Part shown: piece by piece, positions 56,156-64,000 of the stretch
How positions within the stretch are numbered: the first letter of the stretch is position 1
Layout: every line of letters begins with the position of its first letter
Source: Alcanivorax sp.
GTDB lineage: Bacteria > Pseudomonadota > Gammaproteobacteria > Pseudomonadales > Alcanivoracaceae
Length of the DNA: 64,000 nucleotides
Direction of reading: 5' to 3'
NCBI RefSeq assembly: GCF_002726155.1
Contig: NZ_PBSH01000047.1
Location: forward strand, 1-64,000
Notes under the pieces: model-generated
Seen by the model: only the letters and a program-made list of their open reading frames with translations
What the model was told of the DNA's origin: nothing
Database searches by the model: none
Made by a program: the position numbers and the translations under genes

Positions 56156-56170
56156 GTTAACGGTGTTAAC
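56156..56170. promoter_or_regulatory. Candidate TetR operator
   Basis: GTTAAC (56156-56161) and GTTAAC (56165-56170) are separated by ggt, forming a 15-bp palindrome just upstream of the tetR start. Position and symmetry fit autoregulation of the tetR-desaturase-SGNH operon. Confidence 0.5.
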
Positions 56171-56232
56171 ATTGGCATACATGAAATGCTTGCGTCAACG
56201 TGGACTAGCAGGTTGGGCCTTGGCTTGGGTGT

Positions 56233-56293
56233 TGTGGGAGCTTGCCTGCAAGCGATGTTTCTCATGTGCATCGCTTGCAGGCAAGCTCCCACA
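56233..56293. repeat. 25-bp perfect inverted repeat (REP-like)
   Basis: The arm TGTGGGAGCTTGCCTGCAAG plus five more bases (56233-56257) is repeated exactly inverted at 56269-56293 with an 11-base loop. This pattern resembles REP-type palindromes of pseudomonads and relatives. It lies in the 214-base gap between tetR and the aldo/keto reductase. Confidence 0.8.
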
Positions 56294-56315
56294 TGGGGAG
56301 GGGGCAATCATTTCG

Positions 56316-56350
56316 GCGTGTTGCATGCCGCGTGAAGTGTGCTGCGTCTC
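56316..56350. repeat. nnCACGC heptad array behind the aldo/keto reductase
   Basis: A 35-base array of five 7-bp units. On the minus strand it begins 3 bases after the reductase stop (GAGACGC, AGCACAC, TTCACGC, GGCATGC, AACACGC). It differs from the sspB array at 62371 at only 2 of 35 positions. Confidence 0.75.
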
Positions 56351-56353
56351 TTT

Positions 56354-57391
56354 CTACGGAGCCGGGTACGGGAAGCGGCTGTGGATGGCTTCCAGGGCTT
56401 TTTCCAGATCCTTGTCCCAGGCCACCTCGATACTTTTCAGGTTTTCTTCCAGCTGTGTCAGGTTGGTAGCGCCAATAATGTTGCTGGTCACGAAAGGGCG
56501 TGTGGTGACGAACTGCAGGGCCAGTTGGGTCGGGCTGATGCCCCGCTCACTGGCCAGCTCGCAATAAGCCTCGGTGGCTGCGATGGCCTGGGGGTTGGTG
56601 TAGCGCGCGAACTGCTTGAACAGGGTAAGGCGTGCGCCTTCCGGCCACTGGTCGTTGCGGTACTTGCCGCTGAGCATGCCGAATGCCAGGGGCGAGTAGG
56701 CCAGTAGGCCCACCTGTTCCCGGTGCGCCACTTCCGCCAGGCCCACCTCGAAGCTGCGATTGAGTAGCGAATACGGGTTCTGGATGCTGACCGGTGGTGC
56801 CAGGCCGATTTTTTCTGCTTCATGGATAAAGCGCATGGTGCCCCAGGGGGTTTCGTTGGACAGGCCCCAGTGGCGAATTTTCCCCGCATCCACCAGCGCT
56901 TTCAGCCCGGCAACGGTTTCGCTGATGGCAATGCCATCCTCGCCGTCCCGGTGTTTATAACCCAGGCGGCCAAAGAAGTTGGTGGTGCGCTCTGGCCAGT
57001 GCAGTTGGTAGACGTCGATTACGTCGGTCTGCAGGCGCTTCAGGCTGCCTTCAATGGCGCTTTGCAGGCTGTCGGCGCTGAAACGTGGGCCGCCACGGAT
57101 ATGCTTCACGTATTCGCCGGGGCCGGCTGCCTTGGTAGCCAGTACTACCTTGTCGCGATTCCCGGTCCGGGCGAACCATTCACCGATGATGGTTTCGGTG
57201 CGAAAAGAAGTCTCCGGGCTGGCGGGCACGGCGTACATTTCGGCGGTATCAAAAAAATTGATGCCATGCTCCAGCGCCATGTCCATCTGGGCATGGCCTT
57301 GTTCGGCGGTATTCTGGCTTCCCCAGGTCATGGTGCCCAGACACAGGGCGCTTACCTCAAGGTCGGTACGTCCAAGACGACGGTACTGCAT
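56354..57391 (-). CDS. NADP(H)-dependent aldo/keto reductase, Tas-like
   Basis: The 345-residue protein aligns throughout with E. coli Tas (346 residues): MQYRRLGRTDLEVSALCLGT, INFFDTAEMYAVP (Asp48, Tyr53), Lys87 (LATKAAGPG), His131 (YQLHWPERTTN), SIQNPYSLLNRSFEVGLAEV and a YPAP C-terminus. The AKR tetrad Asp-Tyr-Lys-His is complete. It should reduce aldehydes or ketones with NADPH; Tas was first found as suppressing a tyrosine auxotrophy, and its true substrate is unknown. It stands alone. Confidence 0.93.
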   Translation of the reverse strand: MQYRRLGRTDLEVSALCLGTMTWGSQNTAEQGHAQMDMALEHGINFFDTAEMYAVPASPETSFRTETIIGEWFARTGNRDKVVLATKAAGPGEYVKHIRGGPRFSADSLQSAIEGSLKRLQTDVIDVYQLHWPERTTNFFGRLGYKHRDGEDGIAISETVAGLKALVDAGKIRHWGLSNETPWGTMRFIHEAEKIGLAPPVSIQNPYSLLNRSFEVGLAEVAHREQVGLLAYSPLAFGMLSGKYRNDQWPEGARLTLFKQFARYTNPQAIAATEAYCELASERGISPTQLALQFVTTRPFVTSNIIGATNLTQLEENLKSIEVAWDKDLEKALEAIHSRFPYPAP

Positions 57392-57546
57392 TGTCTGCTC
57401 CTTTAAAGGGGGAGGGGCTAGGGTGTAGAATCGCGTTCAATCTCAACATGGCGCCGGGCGCTACACAATGCCCCGTTTTATTCAGGCCGGGAGCAAGGGT
57501 GGTTAGGGACCATTTGGCGCCATGACAACAAATGCCCCTGAATGGC

Positions 57547-57575
57547 TTGTGTTCTTTTGGGGGCTTGGGTAGAAT
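57547..57575 (+). promoter_or_regulatory. Candidate promoter of rplM-rpsI
   Basis: TTGTGT (57547-57552) and TAGAAT (57570-57575) with a 17-base spacer, 79 bases before the rplM ATG. The remaining leader has GC-rich complementary segments (GTCGCCGGCGGGTG) that could form the structure used by L13 for autoregulation in E. coli. Confidence 0.5.
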
Positions 57576-57653
57576 TCGCGCTCTCTTGCCCGGCGTAACC
57601 GTCGCCGGCGGGTGTTTACTACCCGTAACATATTGAATTTAGGGCAGAATCCC

Positions 57654-58082
57654 ATGAAGACCTACAGCGCAAAACCGGAAAGCGTAAAGCGCGACTGGTA
57701 TGTGGTAGACGCCTCCGGCAAAACGTTGGGTCGGTTGGCTACTGAAGTCGCCAGCCGTCTGCGCGGTAAGCACAAGCCGGAGTTTACTCCACATGTCGAT
57801 ACCGGTGATTACATTGTTGTGATCAATGCCGATAAAGTGGCCGTTACCGGTAACAAAGCGTCGGATAAAATGTATTACCGTCACACCGGTTACCCGGGTG
57901 GCCTGAAAGAAGCCAACTTTGCGACTCTGCAGGCGGAAAAGCCTGAGATGATCATTGAGAAGGCGATCAAGGGCATGCTGCCGCGTAATCCGCTGGGTCG
58001 CGCCATGTTCCGCAAACTGAAAGTTTACGCCGGCACTGAGCATCCGCATACCGCTCAACAGCCGCAGCAGCTGGAAATTTAA
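57654..58082 (+). CDS. rplM: 50S ribosomal protein L13
   Basis: L13 is an early-assembly 50S protein. The 142-residue product starts [20 protein letters not shown], contains [20 protein letters not shown], and ends with [17 protein letters not shown], all canonical. The open frame reaches 57612 but the family starts at this ATG. It is 11 bases upstream of rpsI, the universal L13-S9 pair. Confidence 0.98.
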   Translation: MKTYSAKPESVKRDWYVVDASGKTLGRLATEVASRLRGKHKPEFTPHVDTGDYIVVINADKVAVTGNKASDKMYYRHTGYPGGLKEANFATLQAEKPEMIIEKAIKGMLPRNPLGRAMFRKLKVYAGTEHPHTAQQPQQLEI

Positions 58083-58093
58083 GGGGTTTGTCG

Positions 58094-58489
58094 ATGGCAA
58101 CTGTAGAAACCAACTACGGAACCGGTCGCCGCAAGACCTCTTCCGCTCGCGTTTTTCTGCGTCCGGGCAGTGGCAAGATCAGCGTTAATGGTCGCCCGCT
58201 GGATGTGTATTTCGGCCGTAAAACCAACCAGATGGTAGTTCGTCAGCCTCTGGAGCTGGTGGAAGCGACTGACAAGTTTGATGTGCTGGTTACCGTTAGC
58301 GGTGGCGGCAACAACGGTCAGGCTGGCGCCATTCGTCACGGTATTACCCGTGCGCTGATGGAGTATGACGGTGAGCTGCGTGGTCAGCTGCGTCGTGCCG
58401 GTTACGTGACACGTGATGCTCGTGAAGTGGAACGTAAGAAAGTGGGTCTGCGCAAGGCGCGTCGTCGTCCGCAGTTCTCCAAGCGTTAA
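58094..58489 (+). CDS. rpsI: 30S ribosomal protein S9
   Basis: S9 binds the 30S head; its basic C-terminus reaches the P-site tRNA. The 131-residue product has [20 protein letters not shown] near the N-terminus and the invariant C-terminal [13 protein letters not shown] two codons earlier (58088) is possible, but the ATG (MATVETNYG) matches the family. Confidence 0.98.
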   Translation: MATVETNYGTGRRKTSSARVFLRPGSGKISVNGRPLDVYFGRKTNQMVVRQPLELVEATDKFDVLVTVSGGGNNGQAGAIRHGITRALMEYDGELRGQLRRAGYVTRDAREVERKKVGLRKARRRPQFSKR

Positions 58490-58511
58490 GCTTCAAGCAC
58501 TACAGTTACAC

Positions 58512-58540
58512 AAAAAAGCCCAGCATTGCTGGGCTTTTTT
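58512..58540 (+). terminator. Rho-independent terminator behind rpsI
   Basis: GCCCAGC (58518-58524) and GCTGGGC (58528-58534) form the stem with an ATT loop; six A precede and six T follow. It separates the ribosomal pair from the cytochrome bc1 operon. Confidence 0.92.
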
Positions 58541-58585
58541 GTGTTCAAATCAGGTGTTTAGCGATCCTGACGGGATAATAACCGG

Positions 58586-58614
58586 TTGTCAGGTGTGGGC
58601 TTTTTCTTTACCAT
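58586..58614 (+). promoter_or_regulatory. Candidate promoter of petABC
   Basis: TTGTCA (58586-58591) and TACCAT (58609-58614) with a 17-base spacer lie 90 bases before the petA start and downstream of the rpsI terminator. Confidence 0.45.
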
Positions 58615-58703
58615 TTGCGCCGCCTTACTCCGCCCGTAACTTGGGGATAAGCCTCGAGTCTCGGACTAACCCCGAGCGTGGGATCTAAGGGGAGAATAAC
58701 TCA

Positions 58704-59291
58704 ATGAGCAACGACGGCGTTAATAGCAGCCGCCGCACTTTCCTGATCGGCTTGACTTCGGCGATTGGTGCCGCAGGGGCCGTTGGCGTGGCTGTACCTT
58801 TCGTTAAGTCCTGGCAACCCAGTGCCAAAGCCAAAAATGCCGGTGCGCCGGTAAAAGTGGATATTGGCCGGTTGGAAGCAGGGCAGCGCGTAGTAGAAGA
58901 ATGGCGGGGCCAGCCCATTTGGGTGGTGCGTCGCACGGACGAAATGCTGGATACCTTGCCGAAGCTGGACGAGAAGCTGCGTGACCCTGCGTCCGAAGCG
59001 GATCAGCAGCCGGAATACGCCAGGAACGAATGGCGTTCTATCAAGAAGGAATACCTGGTTCTGGTCGGTACTTGTACCCACTTGGGCTGCTCCCCGTTGT
59101 TTGAGGATCAGCCGACGGTAGAGCTGGAGCACGGTGGCTTCTTCTGCCCCTGTCATGGCTCCAAGTTCGATCTGGCCGGCCGGGTGTACAAGAGCGTTCC
59201 GGCACCCACCAACCTGGTGGTTCCGCCGCATTCTTACCTGAGCGAAGCTGTCGTTATCGTCGGCTCTGAGGAAGGGGAGACCAAGGCATGA
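58704..59291 (+). CDS. petA: Ubiquinol-cytochrome c reductase iron-sulfur (Rieske) subunit
   Basis: The Rieske protein takes the first electron from ubiquinol in complex III and passes it to cytochrome c1. The 195-residue product has a twin-arginine leader (Arg10, Arg11) and an N-terminal anchor, then CTHLGC (Cys124, His126, Cys129) and CPCHGS (Cys148, Cys150, His151). Cluster ligands are Cys124, His126, Cys148 and His151, with Cys129-Cys150 as the disulfide. The ATG of petB overlaps the stop by 4 bases. Confidence 0.97.
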   Translation: MSNDGVNSSRRTFLIGLTSAIGAAGAVGVAVPFVKSWQPSAKAKNAGAPVKVDIGRLEAGQRVVEEWRGQPIWVVRRTDEMLDTLPKLDEKLRDPASEADQQPEYARNEWRSIKKEYLVLVGTCTHLGCSPLFEDQPTVELEHGGFFCPCHGSKFDLAGRVYKSVPAPTNLVVPPHSYLSEAVVIVGSEEGETKA

Positions 59292-60571
59292 TGGGAATGG
59301 TGAATCGCGTTGTCGATTGGGTAGATGCCCGTCTGCCCGTGGTGGACGCCTACAAGCGTCACATGTCCGAATACTATGCGCCGAAGAACTTCAACTTCTG
59401 GTACTACTTTGGTGTGCTCTCCATCGTGGTACTGGTAAACCAGTTGCTCACCGGCATCTGGCTGACCATGTTCTTCTCTCCCAACGAAGGTTTTGCCTCC
59501 GTTGAATACATCATGCGTGATGTGGAGTGGGGCTGGTTGATCCGTTACATGCACGCAGTGGGCGCGTCTGCGTTCTTTGCTGTGGTGTACCTCCACATGT
59601 TCCGTGGCCTCATGTACGGCTCCTACAAGCCGCCGCGGGAGCTGGTGTGGATCTTCGGTATGCTGATCTACCTGGCGCTGATGGCTGAGGGCTTCCTTGG
59701 TTACGTATTGCCCTGGGGCAACATGTCCTATTGGGGTGCCCAGGTAATTATCTCCCTGGCGGGCGCGATCCCGTTTGATCTGCTGCCGTTCATTAGCGCG
59801 GCAGACGCCAAGGAAATCGGTGAAGGCCTGACGACCTGGGTGCGCGGTGACTACCTGCTGTCCACTGCCACGGTGAACAAGTTCTTCGCGCTGCACGTTG
59901 TGGCGATTCCGATTGTGCTGCTGGCGCTGGTTGTGCTGCACATTCTGGCGCTGCACGAAGTGGGCTCCAACAACCCGGATGGCGTGGAAATCAAGCAGAA
60001 CAAGGATGAAAACGGCGTACCGGTAGACGGCATCCCGTTCCACCCTTACTACACCGTGAAGGACCTGCCCGGCGTGATCGTGTTCCTGATGATCTTTGCC
60101 GTGGTGATCTTCTTCTTCCCGGATGGTGGTGGTTACCTGCTGGAGAAGCCGAACTTCGAGCCGGCCAACCCGCTGAAAACCCCGGATCATATTGCACCGG
60201 TTTGGTATTACGGTCCGTATTACGCCATGCTGCGTGCCACAACCATCGACTTCATCATGTCTTCCAAGGCATGGGGTCTGGTGGCCATGGGCGGCGCGAT
60301 CGTGATCCTGTTCGTGATCCCGTGGCTGGATCGTCATCCGGTGAAGTCCATCCGCTATCGCGGTATCTGGAGCAAGATCTTCATGACGCTCTTCGTGCTG
60401 GACTTCCTGATGCTGGGCTATTTCGGTACCCAGCCGGCAACACCAGGCAAGACGATGATGGCGCAGTTCGGCACGATCTATTATTTCAGCTACTTCCTGC
60501 TGATCATGCCGTTCGTGCATAAATTCGAGAAATCCAAGCCGGTTCCGGAACGGGTAACGGGGGGACACTGA
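59288..60571 (+). CDS. petB: Cytochrome b subunit of the bc1 complex
   Basis: Cytochrome b holds the two b hemes and both quinone sites. The 427-residue product has about eight spans. The motifs RYMHAVGASAFFAVVYLHMF and, further on, KFFALHVVAIPIVLLALVVLH supply heme-ligand histidines, and the PEWY-like PVWYYGPYY segment follows later. The first two codons are both ATG; the first overlaps the petA stop. petC begins on the last base of the stop (TGATG). Confidence 0.97.
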   Translation: MMGMVNRVVDWVDARLPVVDAYKRHMSEYYAPKNFNFWYYFGVLSIVVLVNQLLTGIWLTMFFSPNEGFASVEYIMRDVEWGWLIRYMHAVGASAFFAVVYLHMFRGLMYGSYKPPRELVWIFGMLIYLALMAEGFLGYVLPWGNMSYWGAQVIISLAGAIPFDLLPFISAADAKEIGEGLTTWVRGDYLLSTATVNKFFALHVVAIPIVLLALVVLHILALHEVGSNNPDGVEIKQNKDENGVPVDGIPFHPYYTVKDLPGVIVFLMIFAVVIFFFPDGGGYLLEKPNFEPANPLKTPDHIAPVWYYGPYYAMLRATTIDFIMSSKAWGLVAMGGAIVILFVIPWLDRHPVKSIRYRGIWSKIFMTLFVLDFLMLGYFGTQPATPGKTMMAQFGTIYYFSYFLLIMPFVHKFEKSKPVPERVTGGH

Positions 60572-61227
60572 TGAAGAAACTAGCGGTTATTCTTTTCAGC
60601 TGCCTGCCGTTGGTCGCGTTTGCGGCTGGCGGTGGCCACAACGAGTACGTGGTTAAAGCGCCGGTAAACCTGCAAGACAAGGTTGGCCTGCAAAACGGTG
60701 CCAAGCTGTTCGTGAACTACTGTCTGGGTTGTCATACTCTGCAGTACCAGCGCTACAGCCGCATGGCGGAAGATCTGGACATGCCGGAAGAGCTGGTGAT
60801 GGAGAACCTGAACTTCGTCAGTGACAAGTTCGGTGACCAGATGCATAACTCCATGGACCAAGACGACGCGAAGAAGTGGTTTGGTAATGCGCCGCCGGAT
60901 CTCACCATGGTGACCCGGTACCGTTCTTCCGACTGGGTGTATTCGTACCTGACCAACTTCTACGAAGATGAGTCCCGTCCGTTCGGTTACAACAACCATG
61001 TGTTCCCGAGCGTGGGGATGCCCCACGTGATGGCGGGCCTGGAAGAAGAGTTGGGCGAAGACGAGTTCAAGCAGGCCATGGGTGATCTCACTAACTTCCT
61101 GACCTACACCGCGGAGCCGATTCGCCCGCAGCGTGAACGTCTGGGGGTTTATGTGCTGGTCTTCCTGGGCATCCTGTTGATCCCGGCTTACCTGCTCAAA
61201 AAGGAATACTGGAAAGACGTACACTGA
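60571..61227 (+). CDS. petC: Cytochrome c1 subunit of the bc1 complex
   Basis: Cytochrome c1 carries electrons from the Rieske centre to soluble cytochrome c. The 218-residue precursor has a Sec signal (about 1-20), heme motif CLGCH at 51-55 (YCLGCHTLQYQRYSR) and a C-terminal anchor (GVYVLVFLGILLIPAYLLKK). The distal methionine lies in the later SVGMPHVMAG segment. Last gene of the petABC operon. Confidence 0.96.
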   Translation: MKKLAVILFSCLPLVAFAAGGGHNEYVVKAPVNLQDKVGLQNGAKLFVNYCLGCHTLQYQRYSRMAEDLDMPEELVMENLNFVSDKFGDQMHNSMDQDDAKKWFGNAPPDLTMVTRYRSSDWVYSYLTNFYEDESRPFGYNNHVFPSVGMPHVMAGLEEELGEDEFKQAMGDLTNFLTYTAEPIRPQRERLGVYVLVFLGILLIPAYLLKKEYWKDVH

Positions 61228-61253
61228 TCCTTCAGTGTAGGATTCCAGCGTTG

Positions 61254-61286
61254 AACAGGGTATCCGTGTAAGCGGTTACCCTGTTT
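61254..61286 (+). terminator. Terminator hairpin between petC and sspA
   Basis: AACAGGGTA (61254-61262) pairs perfectly with TACCCTGTT (61277-61285), extended by an inner CCG/CGG pair, and is followed by TTTCTGTT. It ends petABC, so sspAB probably has its own promoter. Confidence 0.75.
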
Positions 61287-61321
61287 CTGTTATAGATCAC
61301 TAGTGCGGAGATGACTCGACA

Positions 61322-61960
61322 ATGGGTGTGGTGACCAAGCGTTCTTCAATGACTTTCTTTTCTTCCCCGGAAGATCATTACAGCCATCGCGTGCGTATCG
61401 TGCTGGCAGAAAAAGGGGTCACGGTCGATATCGTTGATGTGGATAGCAGCAACAAGCCGGAAGATCTGGCCTCGCTGAACCCGTACAACGAAGTGCCCAC
61501 GCTGGTTGATCGTGAGCTGACCTTGTTTCAGTCCACGGTGATCATGGAGTATCTGGATGAGCGTTTCCCGCATCCGCCGTTGTTGCCGGTTTACCCGGTG
61601 GCGCGTGCCCAGAGCCGCCTGCTGATTCACCGCGTGGAGCGTGACTGGTGTGGCCATGTGGATGCGATTCTGGCCGGTGAAGAGAAAGAAGCCAGCCTGA
61701 ACAAGCGTCGCAAGGAGCTGCGTGAGGCGATTATTGCCACCGCACCCATCTTCAGCGAGCTGCCGTACTTCATGAGTGAAGAGTTCACTCTGGTGGATTG
61801 CGTGGTGGCGCCGATCCTGTGGCGCTTGCCAGCTCTGGGTATCGAGCTGCCAGCCAAGCAGGTGAAACCGCTGCTGGACTACGCCGAGCGGCTGTTTGAT
61901 CGTGATGCGTTCCAGGCCAGCCTGACGGACGCCGAGCGCGAACTGCGTAACCCGCTGTAA
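61322..61960 (+). CDS. sspA: Stringent starvation protein A
   Basis: SspA is a glutathione-transferase-fold protein that binds RNA polymerase and modifies stress and virulence gene expression. The 212-residue product has the family N-terminus [40 protein letters not shown] and [22 protein letters not shown] segments. It starts after a GGAG site and is 2 bases upstream of sspB. Confidence 0.94.
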   Translation: MGVVTKRSSMTFFSSPEDHYSHRVRIVLAEKGVTVDIVDVDSSNKPEDLASLNPYNEVPTLVDRELTLFQSTVIMEYLDERFPHPPLLPVYPVARAQSRLLIHRVERDWCGHVDAILAGEEKEASLNKRRKELREAIIATAPIFSELPYFMSEEFTLVDCVVAPILWRLPALGIELPAKQVKPLLDYAERLFDRDAFQASLTDAERELRNPL

Positions 61961-61962
61961 TC

Positions 61963-62364
61963 ATGTCCGAAATGACCTCCAATCGCCCGTATCTGATACG
62001 GGCGATCCACGAATGGATCTGCGATAACGGACTGACCACTCATTTGGCGGTAAATGCCAGTTTCCCGGGTGTGGAAGTGCCGCAGGACTTTGTGCAGGAC
62101 GGCCAGATCGTGCTGAACATTGCTCCGCGCGCCGTCACCCAGTTTGTGGCGGATAACGAGGAAATTGCCTTCTCTGCCCGCTTTGGTGGCATGCCCATGA
62201 CGATCCGGGTGCCAGTGAATGCGGTGGTGGCGATCTTTGCCCGTGAAAACGGGCAGGGCATGGCGTTTGACCCGGTGGATCCACCGGAGCCACCGACGAC
62301 CCCGGAGCCTGAAAAGAAAGAGGAAGGCAAAGGTAAGGTCAGTCACCTGAAAGTGGTGAAGTGA
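61963..62364 (+). CDS. sspB: ClpXP adaptor SspB
   Basis: SspB tethers ssrA-tagged proteins to ClpX for degradation. The 133-residue product has the substrate-binding domain (about 1-110; RPYLIRAIHEWICDNGLTTH, VLNIAPRAVTQFVADNEE, FSARFGGMPMTIRVPVNAVV). A flexible linker leads to the ClpX-binding tail KVSHLKVVK. It is paired with sspA as in E. coli. Confidence 0.95.
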   Translation: MSEMTSNRPYLIRAIHEWICDNGLTTHLAVNASFPGVEVPQDFVQDGQIVLNIAPRAVTQFVADNEEIAFSARFGGMPMTIRVPVNAVVAIFARENGQGMAFDPVDPPEPPTTPEPEKKEEGKGKVSHLKVVK

Positions 62365-62370
62365 GAAAGT

Positions 62371-62405
62371 GAGACGCAGCACGCTTCACGCTGCATGCAA
62401 CACGC
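62371..62405. repeat. nnCACGC heptad array behind sspB
   Basis: Five units (GAGACGC, AGCACGC, TTCACGC, TGCATGC, AACACGC) begin 6 bases after the sspB stop and run directly into the terminator. A further short piece in the opposite sense (GCGTGAA, GCGTGTT) is at 62453-62466. Confidence 0.75.
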
Positions 62406-62435
62406 AAAAGCCCGCTCATTGAGCGGGCTTTTTGT
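62406..62435. terminator. Bidirectional terminator between sspB and dolP
   Basis: GCCCGCTC and GAGCGGGC form an 8-bp stem with an ATT loop, four A before and five T after. It lies between the converging sspB and dolP genes. Confidence 0.9.
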
Positions 62436-62481
62436 TTTCCCCGTGGGGCGACGCGTGAAGCGTGTTGCCGGCGCGCAGCGC

Positions 62482-63059
62482 CTAGTCGATATACTCAATA
62501 ATCTTTACGATCTTCTGTACGCCATACACCTTCTGTACCTGGGCGACCACTGCGTCGGCTTCGGCATGGGTGAGCAGGCCCATCAGGTAGACCACGCCGT
62601 TTTCCGTAACCACCTTGGTGCGCCAGCCCGGCGCGTCGCCGTTAATCAGCAGGCGGCTTTTGACCTTGCTGGTAAGCCAGGTGTCATTGGTGCGCGCCAG
62701 GAAGGAGCCGGAGCCCACGACCTGTAGTTCGTTGTGCACGTTGCGCACATGGCGTACCTGGCTGGCGATATTTTCCGCCTGGGTACTGAGGTCTTCGCTG
62801 GCTACCTGGCCGGCAAGCAAGACGTTGCCGTTGTAACTGACCACTACAATGCGTGACTCGTCCAGTTCGGCACTGGCGCGGGACAGGTTGACGGCAACTT
62901 TTCGCTCGATGTTGCCATCTTCAACGAAGGCACCAAAAGTCCGAGAACCGTGATCCTGGTCAGTGGGCTGGTCGGACATGCCCTTGGACAGAGAGGCGCA
63001 TCCGGCAGTCAGCGACAGCAGCAGGGCAAGGGCGGATAAACGGATGAAGCGTGCGACCA

Positions 63060-63060
<1 letters not shown>
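62482..63060 (-). CDS. dolP: BON-domain outer-membrane lipoprotein DolP (YraP-like)
   Basis: DolP supports outer-membrane integrity and BAM function. The 192-residue precursor has the lipobox LTAGC (Cys21) and two BON domains (about 50-115 and 120-190; VAVNLSRASAELDESRIVVV, TSKVKSRLLINGDAPGWRTK and VVYLMGLLTHAEADAVV). The start at 63060 overlaps the diaA stop by one base. An upstream in-frame start at 63099 would spoil the signal peptide. Confidence 0.9.
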
Positions 63061-63689
<629 letters not shown>

Positions 63690-63716
63690 TCAATCTTTCA
63701 CATTCTGCTGTGTAGC

Positions 63717-64000
63717 TTATTCGCTATAAAAGGCGTTTTGTATCCATTGGTAAAGGACAGCCTGCTGGCTGTCCGGTTCCATGCCCAGTACATCGAAGCG
63801 GCAGGGCCGGTGGTGATGTTCCGGGTGGCGGGCCAGAAAGTGCTGGGCCGCGTTGATCAGTCGCCGTTGTTTATGCTGATCCACCGAGGCGAGCGCGCCA
63901 CCATGGCTCTGGTGTTTGCGCCAGCGCACTTCGGTGAAGACCAGGGTGTCCTGATCCAGCAGGATCAGATCAATTTCCCCCTGACGGCAGTGGAAATTGC
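63717..64000 (-). CDS. yraN: YraN-family (UPF0102) nuclease-like protein, 5' end cut by window edge
   Basis: Only the C-terminal 93 or so residues are in the window. They read NFHCRQGEIDLILLDQDTLV, then VFTEVRWRK, the UPF0102 core (GEIDLI, FTEVR) of the restriction-endonuclease-like fold. Function is unproven. It is followed by diaA 69 bases later, as in E. coli. Confidence 0.9.
   Translation of the reverse strand, partial: NFHCRQGEIDLILLDQDTLVFTEVRWRKHQSHGGALASVDQHKQRRLINAAQHFLARHPEHHHRPCRFDVLGMEPDSQQAVLYQWIQNAFYSE

Noticed and set aside
59234..60568. 444-residue minus-strand frame antisense to petB
   Set aside because: It is His/Gln/Arg-rich with no motif, and covers the complete cytochrome b gene on the other strand.

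Overview
This 64 kb window is ordinary chromosomal DNA of a GC-rich gammaproteobacterium. Gene order matches the Pseudomonas-type core genome over long stretches: lolB-ispE, hemA-prfA-prmC, gatCAB facing mreBCD, tldD, yjgA facing tldE, rpoN-hpf-ptsN-rapZ-HPr, the lpt-kds cluster, murA-hisGDC, algW, zapE, rplM-rpsI-petABC-sspAB-dolP-diaA-yraN. A FadL-type porin, an acyl-CoA dehydrogenase and a crotonase, together with the intergenic repeats, make a marine hydrocarbon degrader of the Alcanivorax group my best guess. That assignment is inference. I see no prophage, insertion sequence, CRISPR array, rRNA or tRNA.

Layout. 1-3175 (minus): ispE (cut by the window edge), lolB and a TPR lipoprotein. 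3397-7492 (plus): hemA, prfA, prmC and a MoeB/ThiF-like enzyme. 7477-12622 (minus): a 46-residue membrane peptide, a cyclic-nucleotide-barrel protein, and gatC-gatA-gatB with a crotonase coupled to gatB. 12865-24064 (plus): mreBCD, maf, yhdP, a nitrilase, tldD, a stand-alone cNMP-binding protein and a MORN-repeat/caspase-like (C13) lipoprotein. 24089-26820: yjgA facing tldE (pmbA), then a membrane protein. 26908-35545 (minus): mgtE, HPr, rapZ, ptsN, hpf, rpoN, lptB, lptA, lptC, kdsC, kdsD. 35753-43286 (plus): mlaC without its ABC partners, ibaG, murA, hisG, hisD, hisC and a DUF4139 protein. 43449-52957: algW, a Nif3-like protein, a lipid kinase, zapG/yhcB, an alpha/beta hydrolase, zapE, an acyl-CoA dehydrogenase, fadL and a small outer-membrane barrel. 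53165-57391 (minus): an SGNH hydrolase, a phytoene-desaturase-like flavoprotein, a TetR regulator and a Tas-like aldo/keto reductase. 57654-64000: ribosomal L13/S9, the cytochrome bc1 complex, sspAB, and on the minus strand dolP, diaA/gmhA and yraN (cut by the window edge).

The main themes are envelope building (mre, lpt, kds, lolB, yhdP, murA, algW, dolP), nitrogen-PTS/sigma-54 control, translation (gatCAB, prfA/prmC, L13/S9, hpf) and respiration. The least explained items are four. First, a cNMP-barrel protein plus MORN-caspase lipoprotein is translationally linked to tldD. Second, a family of degenerate 7-bp-period repeats sits directly behind stop codons at several loci, sometimes combined with a repeated terminator hairpin. 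Third, mlaC lacks the mlaFED/mlaB neighbours. Fourth, a TetR-controlled desaturase/SGNH operon has no obvious pathway.
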